Below the pieces are notes generated by a model. The model worked only from the letters and a program-made list of their open reading frames with translations. It was not told where the DNA came from and did no database searches. Shown one piece after another: positions 1 to 6,426 of a DNA stretch of 6,758 nucleotides. How positions within the stretch are numbered: the stretch's first letter is position 1; each line of letters opens with the position of its first letter. The position numbers and the translations under genes were made by a program. The DNA lies in contig DAOUUM010000166.1 of NCBI GenBank assembly GCA_030668165.1, positions 1-6,758 on the forward strand, in the 5' to 3' direction. Source of the DNA: Candidatus Heimdallarchaeota archaeon (lineage in GTDB: Archaea; Asgardarchaeota; Heimdallarchaeia; Heimdallarchaeales; Kariarchaeaceae).

Positions 1-629
1 ATAAACCAGATGAATATAAACCAAGTAAGGAGCATTGCTGAGGGAAGAGCAAAATTAATTCCAAAGATTATTGATAATATATAAGCAAAAAGGATATCCA
101 CCATGAAATAGGGGATGTAGTAAACCAAGGAGTAAAGAATCCCAGCAACAAATCCCAAAATAAATGTGATAGAAATATAGGTAATTAAATAATTTCTTGT
201 TAATTTAGTGATCTCGTTCTCATCGATGACCCCACTCTCATTATCCTCCTCAAATTTTAATGAAACTGTCTGGAATATAATATCTTTGAATTCATTCCAC
301 TGGGTTTTTAATGATATCACACTCAAGTTTTCATTGACTTGAATCAGGACAATTAATGTACTTATTGCAATGATAAATGAGGTTAGAAGGGGAATCCAAA
401 AACTTGTTAAAATTTCTGTGATGAATTGATTGGTGTTGACAATTTCACTAATAGATTGATGAATTGATGAGGTAAACCAGATTGTTATTGTCCAAAAAGA
501 ACTAATCAAGCCAAATAAACCAACTAAGAGTGAAATGGTATGAGATGGTTCATACCTCTCTACCCTCCATTTTTTCCATAATGGGTAATAATTAAAAATT
601 TTTAAGGAAGTATTTCTCATCAATCTCAT
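1..629 (-). CDS. Multi-pass membrane protein of unknown function, partial (C-terminus outside window)
   Basis: I read this frame by translating the reverse strand from ATG at 629 to the left edge: 209 codons with no stop, so the C-terminus is missing. I do not recognise the family. The first 28 residues are rich in Lys, Arg and Trp. Hydrophobic segments follow at about residues 31-53, 76-98, 147-171, 174-195 and from 197 to the edge. By the positive-inside rule the N-terminus is cytoplasmic, which also puts the 99-146 loop, acidic around residues 127-140, in the cytoplasm. An in-frame stop (TGA at 654-656) closes the frame upstream, so 629 is the longest ATG start; a second ATG three codons later (620) is an alternative. 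There is no Shine-Dalgarno at useful distance, but a TATA-like element about 23 bp upstream suggests a leaderless message. It is transcribed divergently from kae1. No catalytic or transporter motif is visible. The coding call is firm; the function is unknown. Confidence 0.75.
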   Translation of the reverse strand, partial: MRLMRNTSLKIFNYYPLWKKWRVERYEPSHTISLLVGLFGLISSFWTITIWFTSSIHQSISEIVNTNQFITEILTSFWIPLLTSFIIAISTLIVLIQVNENLSVISLKTQWNEFKDIIFQTVSLKFEEDNESGVIDENEITKLTRNYLITYISITFILGFVAGILYSLVYYIPYFMVDILFAYILSIIFGINFALPSAMLLTWFIFIWF

Positions 630-647
630 CTTTTGACTTCTAGTTAT

Positions 648-656
648 CTTATATCA
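648..656 (-). promoter_or_regulatory. TATA-like element of the membrane-protein gene
   Basis: On the minus strand the sequence reads TGATATAAG, centred about 23 bp before the ATG at 629. Archaeal TATA boxes sit roughly 25 bp before the transcription start, so this would give a leaderless or nearly leaderless transcript, in keeping with the lack of a usable ribosome site. It is assigned by position and AT-rich resemblance only, in a region where AT-rich matches are common. Confidence 0.3.
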
Positions 657-736
657 AGGCTTGTTCAATCACCTCTTCAATTGATAATTATTCAATCACA
701 AAATAATGAACAAGGTAAATCACAACTATACAATTG

Positions 737-746
737 TTTATTAAAA
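737..746 (+). promoter_or_regulatory. TATA-like element upstream of kae1
   Basis: TTTATTAAAA lies 8 bp before the first in-frame ATG (754) and about 25 bp, centre to start, before the second in-frame ATG (766). If this is the real TATA box, transcription would begin at about 766 and the protein would start leaderless at the second Met. A weaker alternative, TATACA around 727-732, would place a leaderless start at 754. Sequence alone cannot decide between them. Confidence 0.3.
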
Positions 747-753
747 TTAACTC

Positions 754-1767
754 ATGCATAGTTTTATGGCTCTCATTTCTATAGGTATCGAATCTAGTGC
801 TGATAAGCTTGGAGTGGGTATTGTAGATAGTGATGGCAATATACTAGCCAATAATGTGAGAACTTACAAACCCGGAATTGGAAACGGAGTAATTCCACGA
901 GATGCAGCTCAGCATCACTCGGATCATGTACCAAATCTCATTAAAATGGGATTGGATGAGGCCAAAATCAACATGAATGAGATTGATATTGTATCTTTTA
1001 CTCAAGGCTCTGGCATGGGTCCTTGTTTACGTGTTGATGCGGTTGCTGCAAGAACATTAGCTTCCAAGTTTAACAAGCCTATAGTGGGGGTGAATCATCA
1101 GGTAGCCCATGTGGAGATCGGCAGATTAATTGGCAAGATGGAGGATCCCGTTGTTCTCTATGCCTCTGGTGGGAATACACAGGTGATTACATTTACAGAG
1201 GGTAGGTATCGCGTATTTGGAGAAACATTAGATATCCCGGTCGGTAACTGTCTCGATGTATTTGGTAGAGAGATGAATTTTGATAATAGCAGCAAACCCA
1301 TGGGTGCCATAGTAGAGGAGAAAGCAAGATTAAAGGAAAATTTTGTTAATCTACCGTATGTGGTAAAGGGATTTGATATATCATTCAGTGGCATTTTGAC
1401 TGCAGCTATCAAGGCTGTTAAAGCAGGCAATTCGGTTCATGATGTTAGTCACAGCCTTCAAGAAACAGTATTTGCCATGATGACTGAGGTTACTGAGAGG
1501 GCTCTTGCTCACACTAAAAAATCAGAAGTATTGGTAACTGGTGGAGTAGCAGCAAATAGCAGATTAAAAGAAATGCTTAGCATTATGTCTGAAGAACATG
1601 GTGCTCGTTTCTTTGGATTACCTGCACCAACAGCCATTGATAATGGTGCGATGATCGCGTGGACTGGATTACTAATGCACCAAAATGGACATAAACAATC
1701 TTTAGAAGATACTCTTGTCAGACAGCACTACAGGCCTGAAGAAGTGGAAATTATCTGGCGTAATTAA
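754..1767 (+). CDS. kae1: tRNA N6-adenosine threonylcarbamoyltransferase Kae1 (KEOPS catalytic subunit)
   Basis: Kae1/TsaD proteins transfer the threonylcarbamoyl group from threonylcarbamoyl-AMP to A37 of ANN-decoding tRNAs. In archaea this occurs in the cytoplasmic KEOPS complex with Bud32, Cgi121 and Pcc1. The family signature is clear along the 337 residues: GIESSA at 11-16, PRDAAQHH at 48-55, the metal-binding HxxxH (His115, His119), SGGNTQ at 138-143, GETLDI at 156-161, FSG at 211-213, GGVAANSRL at 263-271 and the metal ligand Asp296 in IDNGAMIAW. The length fits a stand-alone archaeal Kae1 without the C-terminal Bud32 kinase fusion; Bud32 is not in this window. One oddity is that the usual HPGGP loop after the central GRE reads KPMGA (181-185). 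The start could be Met5 at 766, which leaves an N-terminus nearer the family norm; neither start has a Shine-Dalgarno. The gene converges on the GTPase gene with a 4-bp overlap. Confidence 0.96.
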   Translation: MHSFMALISIGIESSADKLGVGIVDSDGNILANNVRTYKPGIGNGVIPRDAAQHHSDHVPNLIKMGLDEAKINMNEIDIVSFTQGSGMGPCLRVDAVAARTLASKFNKPIVGVNHQVAHVEIGRLIGKMEDPVVLYASGGNTQVITFTEGRYRVFGETLDIPVGNCLDVFGREMNFDNSSKPMGAIVEEKARLKENFVNLPYVVKGFDISFSGILTAAIKAVKAGNSVHDVSHSLQETVFAMMTEVTERALAHTKKSEVLVTGGVAANSRLKEMLSIMSEEHGARFFGLPAPTAIDNGAMIAWTGLLMHQNGHKQSLEDTLVRQHYRPEEVEIIWRN

Positions 1768-2483
1768 GCAATATTAAGATCTTGAATAGTTAAGGGCAAA
1801 CCTGGTAACTGGAATAATAATTCACGTATTGGATCAGTAAATGATTCAAATTGGAGATTGGTTGTCTCATAGATACTTATTGAGGGGTCTGATAACCAAT
1901 TAACCAGCATCTCGGAACCCACATACATTCCTTTTTCTCTCAGATCAGACTTGTTGATGAAAATAATAATTGGAATAGGTCTGTCATAAATTGCTTCTTG
2001 TTCTTTTATCATATCAAGATAGCCAGAAATTCTCTCCAAGGAGGATATATTTGTGCCATCGGCAAAAATAATTGCTGCATCTGCTCCCTTAACGCCAGAG
2101 TTTTGCATAAATGAAAATCGTTCCTGTCCTGGTAGATCCCAGATCACTATTGGGAATACATAATCAATAATATCTAGGTCTATGGGTATTTGATTTTGTT
2201 TAATGGAGAATGATTTGAATTCATTAGAAGTGGTTGTCAGGAAAAGAATATTCTGAATGTTCAAACTAACTGTGGTAGTTGAATTATCAAATAATCCTTG
2301 TTCAATTTGAGTAAAAGTTTCTAATTGGGCTTCCTCTTTGTCAGCATCTCTGGCTACATCTCCTACGGCATTAAAATCACCATCTGAGTTACGTACCAAA
2401 TTTTTTAGGAAAGTTGTTTTACCACTACCTGTGGTTCCCATCACAACTAGTTTCCTATTTTCATTCACTCTTTTCTCATCCAT
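1764..2483 (-). CDS. Ras-superfamily small GTPase (MglA/COG2229-like), extended before the G3 motif
   Basis: This is a predicted cytoplasmic GTP-binding switch protein of 239 residues. The motifs are, in order: P-loop GTTGSGKT at 16-23; a Thr-rich switch I, STTTVSL, at 68-74; G3 as WDLPGQERF at 115-123, keeping the Gln that corresponds to catalytic Gln61 of Ras; G4 as NKSD at 177-180; and a probable G5, ETTN, at 206-209. The TTTV and PGQERFxFM pattern resembles the COG2229/MglA/Rab-like group seen in bacteria and archaea, and small GTPases are strongly expanded in Asgard archaea. About 92 residues separate the P-loop Thr from the G3 Asp, against about 40 in Ras, so there is extra sequence both before switch I and between beta-2 and beta-3. 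I see no cysteine, hence no lipidation site. I chose ATG at 2483 because GGTGAT lies 4 nt before it; an in-frame GTG at 2492 falls inside that ribosome site. The partner or effector is unknown. Confidence 0.9.
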   Translation of the reverse strand: MDEKRVNENRKLVVMGTTGSGKTTFLKNLVRNSDGDFNAVGDVARDADKEEAQLETFTQIEQGLFDNSTTTVSLNIQNILFLTTTSNEFKSFSIKQNQIPIDLDIIDYVFPIVIWDLPGQERFSFMQNSGVKGADAAIIFADGTNISSLERISGYLDMIKEQEAIYDRPIPIIIFINKSDLREKGMYVGSEMLVNWLSDPSISIYETTNLQFESFTDPIRELLFQLPGLPLTIQDLNIA

Positions 2484-2487
2484 AAAA

Positions 2488-2493
2488 ATCACC
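2488..2493 (-). promoter_or_regulatory. Ribosome binding site that fixes the GTPase start
   Basis: GGTGAT on the minus strand matches the archaeal anti-Shine-Dalgarno core and is separated by TTTT from ATG at 2483. The alternative GTG start (2490-2492) is part of this same hexamer, so it is unlikely to be a start codon. It is the only well-placed Shine-Dalgarno that I find in the window. Confidence 0.65.
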
Positions 2494-2895
2494 AGCGTTT
2501 ATCTTATTAATAATAATATGCGCTAAAAAACTAAAAAGGTATCGTCAAATATATTGAAATTTCACTCTGATTGTCCAAATATCAGAAAAATAAATACTCA
2601 GGATGCTCATAATAGATATTTGTGAAGGTATTGTAGTATCTGATACTCAAAAGAAGTTATTAGCAAATAATTAATTATATAAATGACAATGTATCATTTA
2701 TGCATTTCAATTCATTATACCGAACATTGTCTATTAATTTTTAATATACAGTATCTTTTTACTAGGTTCAGATTTTTCCTTAATTATGCACAATATATTT
2801 CAAAAAATTTCCTTTTTACTCATTAGTATAAATATTGAAGATTTTTAATAATGAAGAATTTCTTGGATGTCTTAATTTTGATAATAAATCCAATT
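2494..2895. other. AT-rich intergenic spacer with hairpin, TATA-like and oligo-T sequence
   Basis: This stretch of about 400 bp lies between the GTPase start and the GNAT stop, both genes on the minus strand. It has no convincing gene; the longest ATG frames I noticed are 23 codons (2603) and 14 codons (2700), with no supporting signal. It holds a perfect 8-bp inverted repeat with a 7-nt loop (2679-2701), a TATA-like TTATATAAA (2675-2683) that would work on either strand, and a second pair of 8-bp arms (2685-2692 and 2724-2731). On the minus strand a six-T run (2802-2807), about 90 nt after the GNAT stop, is a candidate archaeal U-tract terminator. Near the GTPase, 2507-2516 is AT-rich and could include its promoter, but no single box stands out. 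Confidence 0.5.
2679..2701. repeat. Short perfect inverted repeat (possible hairpin)
   Basis: ATAAATGA (2679-2686) pairs with TCATTTAT (2694-2701) across a 7-nt loop. The stem is AT-rich and so weak as RNA. It could be an operator-like dyad or a transcript-end structure, but in AT-rich DNA a chance origin is possible. It overlaps the left arm of another inverted repeat, GACAATGT (2685-2692) with ACATTGTC (2724-2731). Confidence 0.35.
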
Positions 2896-3687
2896 CTAGT
2901 CTAGTAATTTCCTTTTCATATTGTAAAAAATAAATTTATTATAAGGTTTGAAACCTATTTTTGAATACATATTGATCGCATTTTCATTATTTTCATTCAC
3001 AAATAGGGTTGGGACACGCTGAGATTTGATAGATCCAAGTGCAATAGCAGTGGTAATAGCAGTTCCGATTCCTCGTTTTCTATAATCCTTTAGAACATGA
3101 ATATTACCAAGTTGCATGGTAAAAGGCGTCTCAAAATGCGTTCCTCCCACACCAATTATTTTACCTTCATCTTCTACTATTACAAAACTATCCATTTCTA
3201 ACTGAATAGGATTCCAAAAACCACTCATCTCTCCCCTGTTTTCCAATTCCTCAAAAAACAGATTTAATCTTGGAATATCTTCACTCTGAGCGGCTCTGAT
3301 TTTAGGTAGATCACTCACATCCATGACCTCAATTTCTTTGTCGACAAGTCTCATCGCATTGTCTGTGAACAGATGTGTAGCATCATATTCTGGCCAGATG
3401 GTCCATGGATACTCTTCTACAGTTTTTTCATTAACAATATACGGAAAAGAGAGATTGAAATCATCAATTTGCCGAATTCGTATCATATTTTTAATAGCAG
3501 GCCAACTTTCCCGTAGATGAGGCGGAAATATGATTGTTGGTATATCAAAACCATGAAAAACTGACCATCCCCCTATAATATTATTATCCTCCACTATTTT
3601 GTAGATATCCGAAATCTTGTTCATAGGGGCGTGAATATCACCAATGATTAGCTGGTTGGTAAATATGTCTTTTAGCAATGTTGACAT
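2896..3687 (-). CDS. GNAT-family N-acetyltransferase with extra N-terminal domain
   Basis: GNAT enzymes move an acetyl group from acetyl-CoA to an amine; the substrate here cannot be told. Counting from ATG at 3687 (263 residues), the catalytic GNAT domain covers about 128-260. It has a VIVEDEGKIIGVG strand pair (169-181), the acetyl-CoA pyrophosphate loop RKRGIG fitting R/QxxGxG (203-208), and the C-terminal signature NAINMYSKIGF (236-246), with Tyr241 as the likely general acid. The first 120 residues, including LLKDIFTNQLIIGDI, resemble the degenerate N-terminal half of two-domain FR47-like GNAT proteins; that half lacks the CoA loop. The frame extends upstream to TTG at 3735 (279 residues, a polar 16-residue addition). 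I prefer the ATG because the added residues look non-conserved, but neither start has a Shine-Dalgarno. It is transcribed divergently from the surface-protein gene. Confidence 0.88.
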   Translation of the reverse strand: MSTLLKDIFTNQLIIGDIHAPMNKISDIYKIVEDNNIIGGWSVFHGFDIPTIIFPPHLRESWPAIKNMIRIRQIDDFNLSFPYIVNEKTVEEYPWTIWPEYDATHLFTDNAMRLVDKEIEVMDVSDLPKIRAAQSEDIPRLNLFFEELENRGEMSGFWNPIQLEMDSFVIVEDEGKIIGVGGTHFETPFTMQLGNIHVLKDYRKRGIGTAITTAIALGSIKSQRVPTLFVNENNENAINMYSKIGFKPYNKFIFYNMKRKLLD

Positions 3688-3760
3688 AACTTGAGAGGTT
3701 TCTTGATTGGAGGTTACAGGTGAAGTAGTAATCAACGAATTTGCCCAATTTTATCTTTAT

Positions 3761-3775
3761 TTAATATTATATATC
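3761..3775 (-). promoter_or_regulatory. TATA-like region of the GNAT gene
   Basis: On the minus strand GATATATAATATTAA lies 26-40 bp before the TTG at 3735 and about 75-90 bp before the ATG at 3687. It would give a transcript starting near 3740, with a leader of about 50 nt if the ATG is used. This is assigned by AT-rich resemblance and position only. Confidence 0.3.
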
Positions 3776-3787
3776 TGTTATTAAGCT

Positions 3788-3797
3788 AAAATATATT
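3788..3797 (+). promoter_or_regulatory. TATA-like element of the first surface-protein gene
   Basis: AAAATATATT lies about 72 bp before the ATG at 3865. A start site 25-30 bp downstream would fall near 3820-3827, just where strong similarity to the second gene copy begins. At the same offset the second copy has AAATAATATA (6495-6504), after a shared AAGCTAAA. The shared position supports a promoter, but the sequence is ordinary AT-rich DNA. Confidence 0.35.
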
Positions 3798-3826
3798 GTT
3801 AAAAGAAGTACAAACATGCCTATTTC

Positions 3827-4051
3827 TGAAATAAGATTAAGAACCCATAAGTATACTAATTTTTATGAAAGGCGGGAATTCAGGCAAAATAATTCTTCTA
3901 AGTATCCTGTTATTGGTGTCTATAGCACCAGTGCAATCAATTGACAATCAAAATGATCTATCCTCTAGTACCACTTATTTGGATCTAGATCAGACAGATT
4001 CAATAATTGATAATATCTTAATCAATCCAACTGAACCTACGATTAATGAAA
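3827..4051 (+). repeat. Direct repeat, copy 1 (leader plus 5' end of surface-protein gene)
   Basis: This 225-bp stretch aligns without gaps to 6534-6758 at an offset of 2707 bp. By hand I count 14 mismatches (211 of 225 identical). One mismatch lies in the 38-nt leader, seven are packed into 3943-3959, and the last 75 or so bases are identical. The repeat is cut by the window end, so its true right limit is unknown. At its left limit similarity falls off sharply upstream of 3827. Confidence 0.95.
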
Positions 4052-6426
4052 ATATCACAGTTCAGGCAGACGTCGAAGACGCAGATATATTATCTGAGGT
4101 TCTTTTATTCTGGAAGTATGATTTTTTCAATACAAGCTACAATAACGTATCCATGAATTTGGAAGAGATATCAGCCACAGGTGGGACATTCGAGGGTGTG
4201 ATTCCAGGATTGCCTGAACCATCCTTTGTGAGCTACTATATCCAGGCAAATGATAGTCTTGGAAATATCATTGAATCGGAAATTAACAGTTTCCTAATCA
4301 ATTCAAAACCAAGCATTTCATCATACTCCATTCCACACTTGATCTATCCTGATAATAATACAATACCTGTGAATGTGACCGTTAATGATCCTGATGGTTA
4401 CGAGAGTATAGGATCAGATGGAGTTGTATTCCAATATAGATTATTGGGTGATGCGATCTGGACCTCATCAAATTTGGTATTCAGCAGGAATATAAGTCTC
4501 ACTGAGAGCATATACACCGGGAATATTACATACAACCCTCCATTGCCAGTGGAATCATTTCTAGAAATAAGTCTTAATGTGACGGATACAGTGGGTGGAA
4601 TGGTAGGTTACTCAGATTCAACAACAGATGGGATAATAGTGGATTTCAAGGGGCCTACATTAACATCGATTGATCTGATTGATCTGACAGATCCAAATAT
4701 CAATGCCACAGGTTATCTAGATTCCTTAGTGATGGAGGCTGAATTTGCGGATTTCTACGGTGTATCAAATGTATCAATATTTTACAGAATTAATAATGAT
4801 TCACAGTTTGTGGAAATTCCAATGCTTAATATGAGTGATATATCCATTGATGATAATGTCGAGGTATTTAATATCTCACTTCCAGCAGCAAATGAGGATG
4901 CTCTTGTATATTACTACTTTGGGACGAAGGATTTCCTGAATAATACTCATACAACACCTTTGAATTATTACCACGCGGATGGATTGGGTCCAGTTGTATA
5001 CGATAATGATATATTCTTTAAATCAGTGATCTCAAATTCCTCACAGGCCACAATTTTATTTAACTCAACAGAGGCATCGGGGGTCAATGAAACTGGTTCA
5101 TTACTATTTTATAGATTGGATAATATCAATGATTCAATCTGGTACAATACCCCTATCTCACCCATCAACTATAATTCTATTATTGATTATCAACAGACAT
5201 TTGAAGCTCAAGATCTCCCAGTTTTTATCAGGGATGGAGAATTCACCAATTTGACCATCGAGGTAAACAGGCAGTCAATAATCCAACAAGCATTATTGAC
5301 AATAGAATTTACCCATGAGTTATCCTCTGATCTGAGAATGTGGTTAAAAACCTCCAGTGGTGAGATACTGATCTTTGATCGAGTTACCGATGTGGATACG
5401 ATCGATTTGAATCTATTTGAGCTGGGCTTCCTCCAATCTGATTTTGATGATAACAATTTCACACTGGTTATCCAGGATTTCAATGATGATTACTCAGGAA
5501 CAATAGATACTTTTGAAATAGAACTGATTAATTATGAATTAGCATTCCCCTACCAGTATTCTGCATCAATAAATCCGACAATCAATGATACAAGAGTATC
5601 ATTCTACATCGGAATGTACGATATATTTGAAAATATGGTAAATTCATCAACCATGAGCTACTATGCAGATGGTGCGTCACCAGAGGTATCACTGGTTTCC
5701 GTATCTGCAGAACTTGATCTTGGGGGTGCCCATTATATACCTATAGAGGCTATTGTTACTGATACAGGTGGACTTGAAAACGTGGAACTTTATTACCAGG
5801 TTGACAATTCATCATGGATAATTAAACAGATGTATTTAGATGCTGAAACAGGATATTACAGACATGATCTAATTCCTGGAAAGAGTACAGGAGAGATCTC
5901 ATATTATGTAAGGGCACACGATCTTGTCGGTTATCAAGCCCACTCTAATTTATCAACATTTAGTTTCCTTAATGCTATGGCCCCAGTGATCTCAGTATAT
6001 GGTGATCCATTTGGAATCGATGCACTCGACATGGAAGACACCAATATTCTTCCAATTCTGGCCAATGTTACAGATAATGGGGTAATAGTCTCGATCACTC
6101 TATACTACAAATTTGATATGGCAGATGAATGGCTGAATATTACTATGAATAAAATGAATGATAGTCATACCTACTTTGCAGAAATTGAGTTACCTGATAA
6201 AGAAGGCAAGGTATTCTTCAAAATCGAGGCGATTGATGATGAGAATCTAGTAACTGTGACCCAAGATTTCACCATCATCTACGAGAATGCAGGATCTTCA
6301 TCTCTCTTAACATATCTAATGTGGGGAGGGGGTGCAATTGGAGTTGCTTTTATTGCGTTCATCCTGTACAAATTTATCTTTGGAAAAGGAACTGCAGTGT
6401 TTTCAAGATTCAAACGTCCTGGATGA
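3865..6426 (+). CDS. Exported, membrane-anchored multi-module surface protein with embedded P/Homo B-like domain
   Basis: This is a predicted cell-surface protein of 853 residues. A signal peptide covers 1-25 (KIILLSILLLVSIAPVQS, likely cut after Ser25), and a single membrane segment at about 815-838 is followed by a basic tail, giving an outside body with a C-terminal anchor. Between them are about six beta-sandwich, Ig/fibronectin-like modules. Each has a strand like LYYxxxxxxxW and later a YYxxAxD strand, for example SYYIQAND at 123-130, SYYVRAHD at 679-686 and FFKIEAID at 784-791. Residues 450-556 resemble a P/Homo B domain: LTIEFTHELSSDLRMWL at 478-494, then FTLVIQDFNDDYSGTIDTF at 532-550. 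No protease or other catalytic domain is visible, so adhesion, envelope structure or partner binding are guesses. I count 28 N-x-S/T sequons. The ATG lacks a Shine-Dalgarno, but it is conserved in the downstream paralogue. Confidence 0.9.
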   Translation: MKGGNSGKIILLSILLLVSIAPVQSIDNQNDLSSSTTYLDLDQTDSIIDNILINPTEPTINENITVQADVEDADILSEVLLFWKYDFFNTSYNNVSMNLEEISATGGTFEGVIPGLPEPSFVSYYIQANDSLGNIIESEINSFLINSKPSISSYSIPHLIYPDNNTIPVNVTVNDPDGYESIGSDGVVFQYRLLGDAIWTSSNLVFSRNISLTESIYTGNITYNPPLPVESFLEISLNVTDTVGGMVGYSDSTTDGIIVDFKGPTLTSIDLIDLTDPNINATGYLDSLVMEAEFADFYGVSNVSIFYRINNDSQFVEIPMLNMSDISIDDNVEVFNISLPAANEDALVYYYFGTKDFLNNTHTTPLNYYHADGLGPVVYDNDIFFKSVISNSSQATILFNSTEASGVNETGSLLFYRLDNINDSIWYNTPISPINYNSIIDYQQTFEAQDLPVFIRDGEFTNLTIEVNRQSIIQQALLTIEFTHELSSDLRMWLKTSSGEILIFDRVTDVDTIDLNLFELGFLQSDFDDNNFTLVIQDFNDDYSGTIDTFEIELINYELAFPYQYSASINPTINDTRVSFYIGMYDIFENMVNSSTMSYYADGASPEVSLVSVSAELDLGGAHYIPIEAIVTDTGGLENVELYYQVDNSSWIIKQMYLDAETGYYRHDLIPGKSTGEISYYVRAHDLVGYQAHSNLSTFSFLNAMAPVISVYGDPFGIDALDMEDTNILPILANVTDNGVIVSITLYYKFDMADEWLNITMNKMNDSHTYFAEIELPDKEGKVFFKIEAIDDENLVTVTQDFTIIYENAGSSSLLTYLMWGGGAIGVAFIAFILYKFIFGKGTAVFSRFKRPG

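Noticed and set aside
668..675. GAGGTGAT, a perfect Shine-Dalgarno-like octamer on the minus strand
   Set aside because: No start codon with a usable frame follows within normal distance; the nearest TTG frames stop within a few codons. The membrane-protein ATG at 629 is too far away.
1158..1430. 90-codon open frame on the minus strand within kae1
   Set aside because: It lies wholly within the well-supported kae1 gene, has no recognisable domain and no ribosome site. It is a by-product of kae1 codon use.
2338..2526. 62-codon plus-strand frame across the start of the GTPase gene
   Set aside because: It is antisense to the conserved P-loop region, and its protein resembles nothing known to me.
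2603..2674. 23-codon plus-strand frame in the intergenic spacer
   Set aside because: It is too short, in AT-rich DNA, and has no strong ribosome site, homology or conserved context visible here.
3323..3520. 65-codon plus-strand frame within the GNAT gene
   Set aside because: It is antisense to a clear acetyltransferase gene and has no independent signal.
4669..4686. Two tandem copies of ATTGATCTG
   Set aside because: It is a 9-bp coding micro-repeat giving Ile-Asp-Leu twice. It is too small to treat as a functional repeat.
5208..5483. 91-codon minus-strand frame within the surface-protein gene
   Set aside because: It is antisense to the P-like domain, whose conserved pattern explains the open frame; no start signal is seen.
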